From Capitulum mitella (taxonomy: Eukaryota > Arthropoda > Thecostraca > Pollicipedomorpha > Pollicipedidae), in assembly GCA_030062745.1 (NCBI GenBank), contig CP099839.1:33258293-33322292 (forward strand): a stretch of 64,000 bases of DNA, given 5' to 3'. Shown piece after piece: positions 1 through 12,300 of the stretch. The translations under genes were made by a program, and so were the position numbers. The notes under the pieces are model-generated. The model was given only the letters and a program-made list of their open reading frames with translations. It made no database searches and was not told the origin of the DNA. The first letter of the stretch is position 1. Each line of letters starts with the position of its first letter.

Positions 1-107
1 CAAGCCGTCGTTTTCCATGAAATATGTTCGAAAAGAAATGTGCTTCCAAAATATTGGTATATAAACAAATATGTATATTTATATATACATGCGTATATAT
101 CTATATC

Positions 108-221
<114 letters not shown>

Positions 222-331
222 TTGATGAGTTGGTGGTCTGAGGTACAAATACATACTTTTAAATGACTTAATACAATTATTTTTTACATAATGCCCCTGC
301 AAATTTAGACACTTTGTCCAAAGGCCATGGA

Positions 332-778
332 CAGTGTAGGAAAACTGTCGTTTTCTGGTGCCGAGCACGAAAAAATTTATACTCCAGTATAAATTTTGTA
401 CTCCTAAATAGTCATTTGCCCCCAGACATGGGAATTTGTAATCAATAAAAGTCTGAGGTTGCCCAGCGTCCCCTCTTCCCCGGTTGATGGGATACCATCC
501 TTATTCGGCCGCTGAAGTATACTCCGAACCCACGGCCACAGCCAGCCGCCTTCCACCATCCCCCCCGTCGGCGATTCCACTGACCTGCCATAAAACCCAG
601 GAAACTGGTTTGCCCGCCCCCCCAAAAAAAACGAACCGCTGGATCCGCCCCTACTGGCCATATGCGCTTGCAAAGCACCTAGTTAGTCCTTGTTTCTGGC
701 ATAAACGCATGACATTTTATACCCCAAAAGAGAATTTGTACTCCGGCACCAGGAAGAAAAACCAGGTTTCCAACACTG
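332..778. mobile_element. hAT-type MITE with perfect 8-bp target duplication
   Basis: The element is bounded by CAGTGTAGGAAA and TTTCCAACACTG, and the imperfect terminal inverted repeats continue for some 40 bp (CTGGTGCCG near both ends). It is flanked on both sides by GCCATGGA (324-331 and 779-786), an exact 8-bp duplication. The termini CAG..CTG and the 8-bp duplication are hAT hallmarks. No transposase is present; ORFs inside are incidental. Confidence 0.88.
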
Positions 779-1123
779 GCCATGGAGCTCACGGACCCCT
801 TATTTGTACAAGTCAACCTCTTGGGCCTCCAAGAAATGCTCTACTGCACTGATGACGTCATTATCAGTGGAACTCATCTTGGGGAACAGGTAGTAATCTG
901 AGGGCGCTGGGTCAGGCGAATAGGGAGAGTTTTCGACAAAATGGAATCCACATTCATGGATAGCAGCCATTGCCACCGTGGACTTATGAGCTGAAGCGTT
1001 ACCTTGATCAAAGAGCACACCTCTTGTCAGCTTCCCTCGCTGGAAATTCTCTGTCGTAACTGCCTCAAGAGATCGGCGTAGTAACGCCCGGTGACAAGGT
1101 GACCCTTTTCCAAGTAATCCATT

Positions 1124-1294
1124 CAGGGGTGTCGATTTCTAAAAATGATTGGAGGGGCCGAGCCGAGGACCGGACAACTTAACCTACCCTCAAGCGTGGG
1201 TTTCTCAACGGATTTGGCCTATTTTATTTTGGTCAACGGAAATTTATGAGCTTTTTGTTACTATTTATGACATAAAAAATTGCACTTATCCCCA

Positions 1295-1342
<48 letters not shown>

Positions 1343-1556
1343 TATATAGGATAAAAAGATAGATAGGTACATCGCTTTGGATTTTATTCTTTTCTTTTTA
1401 TCTTTTATCTAATGCGGCCGATTTCCCGCTACTATTGCTCAGTTCCCTTCAAAACCAGCGGGAAATATTGGGTGGGCCCAAACCAGCATTGGGTGGGCCC
1501 ACATCAACATTGGGTGGGCCAGAGCCCTCTCAGAAGAATATGAATCGACACCATTG
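1124..1556. mobile_element. hAT-type MITE (CAGGG-GTCGATT family), copy 1, inside the mariner
   Basis: The ends are CAGGGGTGTCGATTT and the inverse GAATCGACACCATTG. Target duplications are AATCCATT (1116-1123) and AATCCACT (1557-1564), 7 of 8 identical. The interior has an expandable TA/CA microsatellite, GGGTGGGCC triplets and AACGGAAATTTATGA, all shared in reverse orientation with the copy at 58693. It interrupts the mariner between the VDS and MDYLEKG codons. Confidence 0.9.
1307..1348. repeat. (TA)n microsatellite inside MITE copy 1
   Basis: TA repeats broken by ACACA. The second copy of the family has a much shorter TA tract at the matching place, so this tract expanded after insertion or differs between source copies. 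Confidence 0.95.
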
Positions 1557-2487
1557 AATCCACTAATAGCACTCCCTCTGCATCCGAAAAAATGGAGACT
1601 ATCACCTGCCCTGCAGACACCACCGACTTGGCCTTTGAAGATGCAGATCCGGATGTTTCCACTATTTCGACTTTTCTTTCATCTCTGGTTGGGAATGATG
1701 CACAGAAATCTCATCCATGGTCACGTATCGCTGGGTAATTCTCTCGGGATCTGCACCATAAATAGCAAAATTGTGCACTGGAATGCTGTGGCGAATCCGC
1801 TTCTGCTCAGGTCCATGGAGTTTTGGTGCCCAGCAAACTCAAACCTAGGTCACTTGGAGTTCATTGCGGATCAGTGCATGTACGCGTTCCTTGGAGATAC
1901 CCAGCTATGTGGCGATGTAACGCTCTGTTATTTGTCGTTCTAACAAGACCATGTCCTGGATTTTGCCAAAGGATTCCTGTGTGGTGACAGCGACAGGTCT
2001 CCCTGGACGAGGTTCTTCTTCCAAGCTTTCCCTGCATCAGTGAAATTCCGCAGACCATTTCTTCACCATTCTGCAGGAAGGGGAAACTTCCTCTAATGTC
2101 GCCACTATATCCTGATGGATTTCGTTGGGTGATAAACCCTTGACACCGAGGTAGCGAGTGACGGTATGAAGGGCCATCTTATCCTTTTTTCTCAACCATC
2201 GCCAACTCATAAATTTCAGTTATTTGAAACAACAAAAACCCAACGTTTGTTAACTTCAAATTTCCTGTGTAATCATTCCAGGTGCTGAACGGTATATGAA
2301 TGTAGTTAAAACTGTACAGCTCATCTTGTGCCTTCGGCCACGAACTTATCAATCAGCCCGCGTTTATACAAACGAAACAATGAATCGAAGCAATGCAAAC
2401 AAAACAATGAATCTGCAAGCCAGTATGCTTGAAACGTATTCACGAGGTGGAGCAGGCATGTAGCCACAGCCTAAAGACGTTACAGTT

Positions 2488-2489
<2 letters not shown>

Positions 2490-2535
<46 letters not shown>

Positions 2536-2696
2536 ATGTCCATTGAAAGCGACAGTTTGATTGCCGTTGATGACCTTTTTGGATAAGTTTTAGGAAAAAA
2601 CAAGAACTTTCTCTGTTACTAATAAACTGTTGTTTTCAATAAACAAAATACACTCGCACGCATACGCACGCACACACGCGCACACACACACATACA

Positions 2697-2752
<56 letters not shown>
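2490..2752. repeat. Two (TA)n tracts with adjoining (CA)n
   Basis: Pure AT runs at 2490-2532 and about 2697-2752; the second is preceded by a CGCACA/CACACA tract (2653-2690). ORFs of Tyr-Ile repeats read across them are artefacts. Confidence 0.97.
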
Positions 2753-2754
<2 letters not shown>

Positions 2755-2814
2755 CAGCATTGGCCAGATGCGATAAAACAAGACGTTTCACATTATGTTT
2801 AGAGCTTCAGCAGC

Positions 2815-3240
2815 ATGACCACGTTCCGCCGATGCATATTTCGCTTTATTGACGACAATGCTGGTATCTGGATGCATGGTGAAGAGGAGCTCAGGAAGTT
2901 GCGTAACAGTGCTAATAACATGCATTCCAAAGTTCAGGTGGACCTTCGAACATCTCAGACACAAGTAGAACTCCTAGACATTATAGTAGATGGACATTTT
3001 AAAGCAAGACTTGTTCACGAAAACATCAGATTCGAAGGCGTATCTCCATTTCCGCTCGGATCATCCAACGCGTAGAAAAAGAACAGTTCCGCTAGGCTTA
3101 GCAACGAGGTCAAAGCGGGTGTGCACGACAGGAGCAGATTACGAGCCACGCATAAAATTTAGAGGCTAGGTTGACTGAGAGCACCCGGCATTCCTGGTTG
3201 ACAAGGCACTACAGAAGGTGGATACGGTCGGCTGAAGTAC
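2815..3240 (+). pseudogene. Penelope-like element reverse transcriptase fragment
   Basis: An open stretch (2815-3075) contains RFIDDNAGIW, HGEEELRKL, KVQVDLRTSQTQVELLD and DGH. This matches the catalytic region of Penelope-like reverse transcriptases: the Y/F-I-D-D active site, the GIW-x-HGEEEL segment, and the S-x-T-x-V-E-x-LD strand. Beyond 3075 the similarity continues in another frame but with stops. The upstream reverse transcriptase and the endonuclease domain are not attached here; a GIY-YIG remnant of the same superfamily lies at 52000-52522. A decayed fragment. Confidence 0.85.
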
Positions 3241-3244
3241 ACTC

Positions 3245-3825
3245 TTAGAGGGACCGGGGAAAACAGCAGGGAAAGGAAAGCAAAGGGGTGTTCCTGTGGC
3301 CGTCATGTACTCAGCATACCTTCCAAACATCAAATAAATGCTCAGGTAAGCACTATCTTTTGCAAAGATCACAAAGACTTCAAACGGTTTTCCCTGTTGG
3401 CCTGGTGCTTGCTTATAAGCGAGGAAGAAATGCAAAAAAATGTTAGTTCACAGCAAGAAGAGGCTGGTGACATGTGGGCGGATGAAAAGTTGGAAAGATT
3501 GTAAGAAAAATTGCAGGATACGTTGGCGCATGTGCAGAGATGGGTTGCACGTCACGGGGGCTCATAAAGATTGCGTAACTAAATATGTTAAAACCATGGA
3601 GTGGAAATCCATATCCATTGCCTTGAGATAGTAAAAAAAAACTATCTTTGGCACAAAAATCGCTCTGGAAATCTTCAGTAATGACGTCATAGCTTGGTGC
3701 CCTGCAACGACATGGGGTTACTCTTTTTCAAAACATGCGAAATAAATGTGTCTTCAGCTGCACCGAATTTCACGGTGCTGTCGCACGGCGTTTAGCTGTG
3801 GTCCCGGAAACACTGCTTGGGCGTT
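3245..3825. other. Unassigned interval
   Basis: I see no gene. ORFs of 63-89 codons are unsupported. Nothing repetitive was recognised, apart from possible Penelope 3' sequence up to about 3300. Confidence 0.5.
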
Positions 3826-5028
3826 TTAACCTTTAACCTTATTCCCGGCAGGGGGCTGAGTCTGCTCCCCTCGGGCTTTCTACTTGAAAATTACAGGGTC
3901 TTTGATGCCGCTTCACGAAACTTGGTCACTTTTTTTATCTATTCTTTCTTCGTTCTGTAACAAAATTTCGCGATTCTATTTTGCTCAGGGGCGGAGCCAA
4001 GCAACGTTTTTGGGATGCACCTCACGCCATTTTTGGCCCCGTTAAGGTTAAAAGGAAAATGTCTGCCAAAAATGTAGAACTTGAAACTTTACATGGATCC
4101 CTACGAAAATAGTTGGGCAAGCGTACAAATACGATTTTGTTTATCTGTGGCCACTTCGCAAGGTCAGGTCAAGGTAAAAAGTCGAACTTTGGTTTCATAA
4201 TAACAATTCTGACGCTTTTTTTTGTCAAATGCGAAATCCAAAATACATATGACGTACAGGGCCCCCGTACTTGTGTACCAAGTTTCAGGTTGATATCAGG
4301 TCGGGTCACGGAGCTATGACCTAAAGTGTCAGTGCGCGTACCCTATATCACAACAGATGTAAAATGAAATTTGAGAAACAGAGTAAATTAAATGACTGGA
4401 AACGTTTTCAAACAATATGAAATGCACATAAGATCATTCCAAGTGACTCTAAGGTCATTGGAGGTCATTTAAGGTCAAAGGCCGTAAGCTGACCTGAAGA
4501 ACATGTGACCATGACAGCTCCACTTTTCCATGTCCCTGGGACCGCCTATGTTAACATTATACGAACATTGCAATACGATTTGTACTTCTTCAGCACAAAA
4601 TGACTAGCAGAAGCCGAAAAAATGCTTGCAATTTTTTGTGAATGCAGTTTTTTTTTTCAAAAATGAAGCCTCCTTTTCTTGAAACCCAGTGAAAGCCTAT
4701 GAATTTTCCCAGAACTTCAAACGTATCGACCAATGGTAAAAGTCCCCTTCATAATCTCTCGATTCATGCCAATTCATTAAAATCGGTCCATAAACAACAG
4801 AGTTATGACATGTCCAAAAACACCCCGTTTGGTCTTTTTTGCCCTCCCCCTGTATCCACCATTTTCAAAATTCTGAAAACTTCCTTTTATAAAAATGTAG
4901 TTTACGTCATGGCAAATCCATTGCCGTTCGCTGCGATGAAATCGGATGTGAAGTTCTCGAGATCTTGGGGGCCGAATCCCCCTGCCGGGAATCGGCCATA
5001 CCGTGTATCCCTCCGGGGATAGCGTTAA
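3826..5028. mobile_element. piggyBac-like MITE family 1, copy A
   Basis: The ends mirror each other: TTATTCCCGGCAGGGGGCTGA on the left and the inverse of ATTCCCGGCAGGGGGATTCG on the right. TTAA motifs occur at both borders (3826-3829 and 5025-5028), as expected for piggyBac-type insertion. Each terminus can fold into a G/C-rich hairpin. The interior has many AGGTCA half sites, including three at 4452, 4462 and 4472, each separated by exactly 4 nt. No transposase ORF exists. Copy B (48190-49345) is the same element inverted. Confidence 0.75.
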
Positions 5029-5039
5029 CCTTAATCTCG

Positions 5040-5905
5040 TCCGGCGAAGGTTATGTTCTTCTCATTGCGACATGATAGAATATTGTGGGCCAAGTTCCAC
5101 ATTGTGAGGGGAGCCCAGCCCAGCATCTGGGGAGCAGTTCCACACTGGGAGTTAGCTGACCATGGGGGGTGGACATGTCCACCAAACGAAATACAAAGTT
5201 CTGGCCCTGGTAATGTGTATGTATGCTTGCCAGAATATATTCGGGCGAGTTAAGTGTTCACATATAAATGAACGCAGTATTTGTCCGTTTAACCTCGTGC
5301 CATTGCCATTAATATGTACTGGCAATGGCATCCACCATGTCATTACCATAAAGGATTCCCCTGTACCGTCCATGATCCCTGTATGAACCGTCCATTCGTG
5401 CGGCATTTCCAGCGCTATATCTCAGAAATCGCTAAGCCCTCAATGCTCGGGTCCAATATTCACATACAATCATGTGAAAACTACCTGTTTGGGAGGGACT
5501 GGAGGTGGGACACGGCCTGTCCAGTCCCCGCGACGCCCTCACAGTCCTCCGGCAGAACATACCACATGATCAAGACGCGCTCCTTCCTGATAGACTCTGC
5601 CCAGAACCCCATTCACAATGCAGTTGATCTTACCGACAGCCGGGAGGGTTAGCGCAGTGACGGAACTAAGAAACCTGCCCAAAGGGCCTGTCTTGCGAGT
5701 GTAAATATGGTCCTTCGTGTCATAGGCATGCAATTAAAATATGAAACACAGGTTTGAAGTTATTAAGGGTATTATTACCTCGCATCAGCTAGCTGCTCAA
5801 ACTACACTACATCAGCACCATAAATATCGGAGCTGTGGCCGATTTACGACAAGGACCCTAAAAACCACCACTACTTTTGTGGAAACCTGTACATATGGAT
5901 ACTAG
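5040..5905. other. Unassigned interval downstream of the FReD gene
   Basis: A minus-strand open stretch at 5500-5660 was considered as a last FReD exon and rejected. ORFs here are short. Nothing else is recognised. Confidence 0.5.
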
Positions 5906-5911
5906 TCATTT

Positions 5912-6168
5912 CTGCTTACAGCAGAAAAGACTGTCGGGCAGATTAGGATGATATGGAAACATGGATGAATGTAAAAACGATAAAAACGTCCCTACCGCGA
6001 CGTTTTTATCGTTTTTAGCAAAACCAAAACCAAAACTTTTCTTCAGTTTGGCAGTTCTTGCTGCTTATAGCAAAAAAGACTGCCAAACAGATTCCGATGA
6101 TATAAAAGCGTGGATGAAAATCCCTCTTTCCCTACCGCGACGAATTTTTATCGTTTTAAGCAAAACCC
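5912..6168. repeat. Imperfect tandem duplication, ~147-bp period, at the FReD gene 3' end
   Basis: Two units (about 5912-6034 and 6059-6168) share AAAAGACTG, CAGATT, GATGATAT, TGGATGAA, CCCTACCGCGACG and TTTTTATCGTTTT. The second unit overlaps the stop codon of the FReD gene, so the present stop may derive from the duplication. The first unit also forms a palindrome around AAAACGTC/GACGTTTT. Confidence 0.8.
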
Positions 6169-6363
6169 AAGCATTCCCGAACCCAGTGTCTTCTGCCACT
6201 GTCTGCTGGCTTCTGGAAAAATACCAAAACCTCATGGTTTGGACAAGCCTGAAGAGGAGCCAAAAGCATGATGGTCGCCTTTTTCAATGAAATACGGCAC
6301 GTACTCAACGCTTCTGGGTCCGCCCGTGGAGGCGTGATGAACAGTAAATTTAGTAAATGTTTG
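6156..6363 (-). CDS. FReD gene exon 8: divergent C-terminal end
   Basis: A TTTACAGTAGTTAG acceptor gives the phase needed by exon 7. The peptide contains [10 protein letters not shown] and [11 protein letters not shown], which align with the TPPRADP and YSLKKATMM segments of fibrinogen domains at about the right distance from the NLNG position. The tryptophans usual before YSLK are absent, and a 30-residue non-homologous tail follows. The last bases, including the stop, lie inside a tandem duplication (5912-6168). The exon could be degenerate or mispredicted. Confidence 0.58.
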
Positions 6364-9300
6364 CTAACTACTGTAAATATGAAGTAAGGCGGAAAACCAT
6401 GCAGAACCCGTCTGTTTTTCTTATATGCAATCTGGGACACAAATTAGAAGTGTTTTGGCTTGAAACAAAACATGATTCATGTGCATCCTCTCATTGCAAC
6501 GGAAAATCTATCCTTTATAGGTAAAGCTCCGGAAGCCGACATTTACGCATTGTCATTGTTCTCAAACCTGTTGAACCACCAGCCTCCTCCGTAGGCGTTG
6601 GCACATGGACAGCACGGCGGCGCCTTGTCGTTAGTAACGTCCCAAGTGGAGAACTGGCTGAGGTTGTGCGAGGTCAGGGAGTCCGATGCATTCCCATGAT
6701 AACCGGCCACTTCCAGATGATATCCGTCCTCTTCACCTGAAACTCTGACCAATGACAAATTCCAGGCTCTGCCGATGCAGTCAACACTATAGAGAGGGAA
6801 ACAGCCTAAGTCACTACTTTTGACATATAATGACGTTAAGCTGTTTACTGAACGCGCTTCTGATGGATTATGGATCCTGGATCCCATGTTTACCTTTGTT
6901 GGTACAAGTCCTGTACTTTTACACCGCAAGCATGGTCTCTAAAGCCGTCGTCCCCGCAGTATTCATCCCATAACTTTAGACATGGCTAATGACATTCAAT
7001 CGAACTCACGGTCACGAGTGCTTCTGACAAAAACTTCTGCATGCTTGCTAGAAAATAAGGCCATGTGAAGTACCTCCTATTTGATGTCTCGTGGTTGAGT
7101 TCTTGGTAACAGCGGAAATAGATCTAAGACCTCGTTGACTAACAGTGACAAAAACATAAGAATATTTTTCAGAAAACATGTCCATGCACAGTATAGCATG
7201 CACAGTACCGTATGTCCTGTTTGGTGCTAAAATAGCCGCAAAACGCAAGAACTCACCTGAACTTTGTGTAGACTGCGAAAGCGGTGTTACCCTCAAAATC
7301 TTCCAGATCGACCCTCAAAGAGACATCTTGTTCATTAGTTAGCCTGAAATCAGCGAGTACCTGCGTTTGTCTTGTGACAGTTTTATTCTTCTTTTTTGCT
7401 TCATTCCGCCCATAATTAGGATGTCATGTCTGCTGTTTGCTTACGTATCCGCAGTTGTCCAGAATACGATTTCTAAACCCAAATGATCAGAAAACGATCA
7501 AATACATCAAACCAGGATAACCATTTTCTGAACAAGTCAGTGAAATGCGTCTCAGAAGGGTATTCGAAACACTGATTTACTTACTTGTGAATGTTTTCGT
7601 TCCCGAACCAGAATTCCTTATCGAGGTCTCCGAAGCCATGTTTGTAAGATTTCCAGGGCTGACTGAAGTTTAGCTTTGGTATCCCAAAATCGTTCCGTCT
7701 CTGAATTATCTGAAACGCATCGGTGCGAGAAACTTCGATGATTCTATTTTACATCATTGTAACCTTTCGACACTTTTAAATGCTAACAATCAAAGAGAAA
7801 TGTTATCATGAGGTACGGGCTAAAAATCAGTGGTACTGACATTTCTGTCAAATTCATTTCATATCAGTGTCTGATTCTACAACTATCCTACAAAGTAGCC
7901 TAAAATGAGGCTGATCAAAGGAAACCTAGAGTTACTTATCCAGACCTATTCGACTCTATCCGGACCTACCCGAAAATAGTTAGTCAGTGCACTTGAACCA
8001 TCTAAAAACTGCACTAAGCAAATAGTTGCCAAGGCTGGGAACTCAGACAGCGGGGAAAGCTCTGTCCCAGCTGAGCCCCGGGGTGTAGCCCTCCTGTTCT
8101 CGCGAGGCATCTGTGGCACGCTCACTGTCCAGCCGCCGCCGTCCGTGTGCATGTCGCAGTAGCGCTCCATGTAGTCGAGCCCGACTGAAGGCCCGAAAGC
8201 GTCGCCGAACCGATAGCGCACGTCGCTAGTCATGCCGAGCTGAGCCAGATCCTCGCAGCCGCGCAGGCCAGGCGGTGTTGCATCGGGCGGAGGAGGCGGC
8301 AGTTGCGTTGGCGGCGGCGATGGCGGGGGTGCCGACTCCGGGCCAGCCGCAGCGGTCGGTGCCGGTCGAGGCGGGCGGTGTAGCGCTGCCAGCAGGTCCA
8401 GTGCGCTAAGCACCTTGTCGAAGTAGACTGATGTCACGTTGTCGCTGGCCTGGACGAGCTCGCTTAGTTGCCGGGAGGAATTGTCTGCCGCCTTCGCCGC
8501 GAGCTCAGTCTGTTCCTGGAGAGAGACCGCTGCCTCTGAAATGTTTCGGAGGAACAGCTCTGTCTGTTCCAATGACGGTTGTATTGATGACGTCATTGTA
8601 GCCGATCTCTCCGTCAGATTGCTCAGCGACGCCATTGTCGCAGTGTGCGAGGCTGCTGTCTGTTCTCTGAGGGTTTTCAGTCGCACCAGAATGGCGTCCT
8701 GGTTGTGCTGCATAGATACTTCGCTTTTGTCTAGCTTCGAGCCCTGCCTGTACATAAGGTCCGCGAGACGGTCCAGTTTCACTTCGGCGGTTGATGTTTT
8801 GTAATCCAAGACGTCCTCCATGCGCCCCACCGCTTCACGCACGGCGTCGAACTGGTCGAAGTTCAGCTCCATTTGCGACCATTGTTTGAGCAAGCGTTCG
8901 CACGACACAGCTCCGCGGCCGGCATCAGCGGCCCCACCACGCCTGCCGCGCGGCTCACCGTGCAGGCGCGGCCGCGGCTCTTTAAACACCTGACCTCCCC
9001 GGGGCCGAATCGGAGGGCGCTCACCGGGCGCCGTACCATTGTGCCAGGTGCCTCGGCCGGCGCCGGGTCCGCGGCTGCCACTGGACGACTCTTTGACGCC
9101 GGTGCTGACAGCGGCGACGGCGCCGAGCCGTTCCGTCACCACAGTCTCGATCCGGTCCAGTTTCACTTCGATGGCATTGAGCATGTTGTTGCTACTGATG
9201 GCCTCGTCCAGTTCGTCCTGAATGTCACGGTACTGGACGTCCGAGACGCCCGGCGGGCCGGACGTCAGCGGTGGCAGCGCGCCGTCTGTGTTCACCACCT

Positions 9301-12300
9301 GCGGGCCGGTCACGCGTCACTACACCAGCCATGTGTATCGGTGTCAAATCGACTGTTGGATTCATTGGCGGGATTCAGGTGTGATGGATACGACAGGACT
9401 CGGGACGGTACCCATTTGGTCGGATCAGCGCGTAGCATTGCATTGGGAAACGTATTGTTTTCCGTTTCGCAGAAGGTTTTTCACAAAACATTATTTCACG
9501 ACCACGTATACGTTAGCACCCACAGACTGCATTTATCTTCATCCAAACACAATGCATTAATCTAACCAAAATATCCCTGATATCCAGCCAATCACCTTTT
9601 TCACGACAAATCGTCGTCGATTCATGGTCTCCATTTTGGCTTTCAGTTCACGGAGCGTAGCCAGGACGCCTTTGATGGCAAAATCCTTCACCATGTAACC
9701 ACCATCTGTCTCCGGGACCTTGGATAGCAGACGGGACAGCTTGACGTTAAGCTGCTCCACCTGGTAGGCGACTGCAGAGTACGGGCTGATGGAGCCGTAG
9801 AGCTGAGCAGTTCTCTCGATACCCCTGCGAGGCCATCAGAGTGATGTCGCGTCGTGTCGCGTCACGAGAACCTACCGGCAGCGGGAAAACTGAATTCGCG
9901 GAATGGATTACGCAAACACGAGAGGTTTATGTATTACTAGCAGCGGATTTATGGGCGGATGCGAGTTTCTTTTCCGATTATTTTTTATGCATATACGACT
10001 GTCTATAGAATCTCGGGTTCGGCATGCTCGTCATAACCACTTTTTCATCCAATGCCTCATTTCCCCGTTTTCTCAAATCCTTCTGAAGGGTGGACATTTG
10101 CGCGTGCTCCCCGAGCCGCGCGCCTGGCGCCACCCTTGAGGACGAAAGGCAAGGTCATGCCCTGAGGCTGGACGCCGGCCGGCGGCCGGCTGGAACCGCT
10201 CCGTGGACCTGTCTACTGTTTGGTGAGTGGCGAACATCGCACTAGTGGCAGCGGTGCCGTGATCGTGATGGCGGAACGGGACTCGGATAAACTGGTGTGA
10301 TGTGATGGGGAGGACATCACGGATTATTTGTGGCGAGTTGACGCATACGTGCTTTCGGTCGATGATGAACACAAAGCGATCCGGAAAACTTCGCTCGGGT
10401 TGGGCTCGTGTATCGGGGTGATCGATTCGCTTAGTGGAGAAGACAAGACAAGCGTCAGAAATCTCAACGCGGCTTTTCGACGGCAACTGGGATAGACGGT
10501 TCAGAGCACGCAGCTGGAAAAGGTGTTGTTTTTTTGGTGTTGAAGAACATAAAAAAATACCTGTTCCACAGAACATACTATGTTCCAAAATGTCGATCTT
10601 GTGCCTCCATCAAAAACCTACATTATAACCATGTTGACAGATTTCTAACTGCAAGCAAATAACTCCGTCTCCATTTAGTAAGAAAAAGATATGATGTCGC
10701 AACTGAATTACACGCCATTTTTGGTGTTCTTCAGTCGAGGTCAAGACGGGACGACAAGACGTACGGTATGTACATGTCTACTGTACGGGCGCTGTTTCAA
10801 GGAGCCTACGCATCCCCGTATCCAGGCCAGTCCAATTCTGAGGAACTGACAGAACGACTGGCATAGCCCTGATCAACTCCCAGTTCTGGAACGGTGTTGA
10901 TCCGGCCGTAGCAACTCAGCTCAGACTTCCTTTTTCGGCGGCCACCCTCGATGAGCTACCTCATGCAAGGCAGATAAAAAAGCGCCCCGGCTGAAAGGCC
11001 AAGGTCAGATTGTTTTCCAGGTCACAGAGACACCCTCGGGTGCCAGCAAAATAACAGAGCTTCATCGTCAAGTCCAAGCGCTTACTGAGGCGGTTAATGC
11101 TCTCCGGATGGGTGGAACGGAAGGTTGTTGCACGCCACAAGATTTCAGTGGACGCCGCCCGGGTGCGGGGTGGGCCGCGATGGCCGCCAGCTGGCTAGTT
11201 GGACTTGGGGAGAGGTAGAATACGTGCAGCGATCGTGTTTGCGTGCGCCGGTCAGCTGCGGCCGGGGCCGAGCTGCACCCATTGTTTGTTGGTCGTGCGG
11301 TCGGTTCGGTCGCACACGGAATGAGTGCCGGGGACCGTCTTTCAACTAAGAAGGGTTGCTGCCGCCGTGGGGCAAGTGGCAACGTCAAGGAGGACAGACA
11401 GCCTCCAAGGTTGATATGAAAAATTATTTGCAGGTGCGGGGACAGGTCGGAAAATTAGATAATACATGGATGCTGGACACTGGAGTTTCTGTCACGTGTG
11501 TGTCGGCGTCGCTACCAGGAATACGTGTTCAATCTGCAGCCGACAGGCAGTAAGCCGGTAACGGCAAATAGGTCTCCCATGGAATGTGTCAACCGGTTCA
11601 AATGTGTTTGGCATGCAGCCTTAACACAGAACCACATTTTCAGCGGCTCGTGGAAGTTCATGCGAGGGATTTGGGGTCCCGGCCTCGCGACGTGGTGATC
11701 CGGACCCATCCCGGACCAAGCGTTGGGGAATTTCCTTGTCGCCGACTGCGATTTCTTCGTGTCCAGAAAATGTGATGCCACTCTCGGTGTGCAATCTCAG
11801 TAATGAGCCCGTTAAACCGCTCGAAAACATGGTTCTGGGCGAAGTGGTGGACGTTCGGGAAAGCGATGGTGAACGGACACTGAATGCGAGAAGTCAAGGA
11901 CCAGTGCAGCTTGATCTCGCCCTAGTTGAGGTAAACGAAGCTGACAAAGCCAAACTAGGACAAAAGATGAATGAATACCGAGATGTGTTCGTAGATGATG
12001 ATGACCAGCTTGGTCGCACCCATCTGAGGAAGTTTCGGATGAAGACAGTCAACAGCCCACCGATTGCGGTGAGAGCGAGACGGACGCCGTATGCGACAAA
12101 GTAGCGACAAAGTATGCGACAAGTATGCGACAGAGTAGCGTGACAAATCGAGGAAATGGAGCGACTGTACATTGTTCAAAAGTCAAATTCGCCGTAGTCA
12201 GCACCAATGCTGATGTCAAAAAGGGCGATAAGAGTTACCGATTTGCGGTCGATTTCCCAGAGTTGAACACCAAAACTGCAACGGAAGAAGCATATCTTCC

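Larger units (their letters stand above)
800..2211 (-). pseudogene. Mariner (DD34D) transposase, broken and split by a MITE
   Basis: The N-terminal half (2211 down to 1557) starts MSWRWLRKKDKMALHTV and includes a helix-turn-helix region and PGRPVAVTT. The first catalytic Asp is in VTMDE. The C-terminal half (1123 down to 800) has YLEKGHLVTGRYYADLLRQL, FDQGNASAHKS and YSPDPAPSDYYLF. Counting back 34 residues from the Asp of PSDYY lands on the Gly of QGN, where active enzymes have Asp, so the second catalytic residue is lost. In-frame stops occur after SAEFH and near ERYIAT, and the MITE at 1124-1556 separates the halves. It cannot make an active transposase. Confidence 0.93.

Noticed and set aside
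5500-5660. Minus-strand open stretch as the last FReD exon
   Set aside because: The frame that resembles a FReD tail has a stop directly before it and no usable acceptor; the exon at 6156-6363 fits phase and motifs better.
8873-9565. 230-codon plus-strand ORF
   Set aside because: It is the antisense shadow of the GC-rich FReD exon 4, with no domain of its own.
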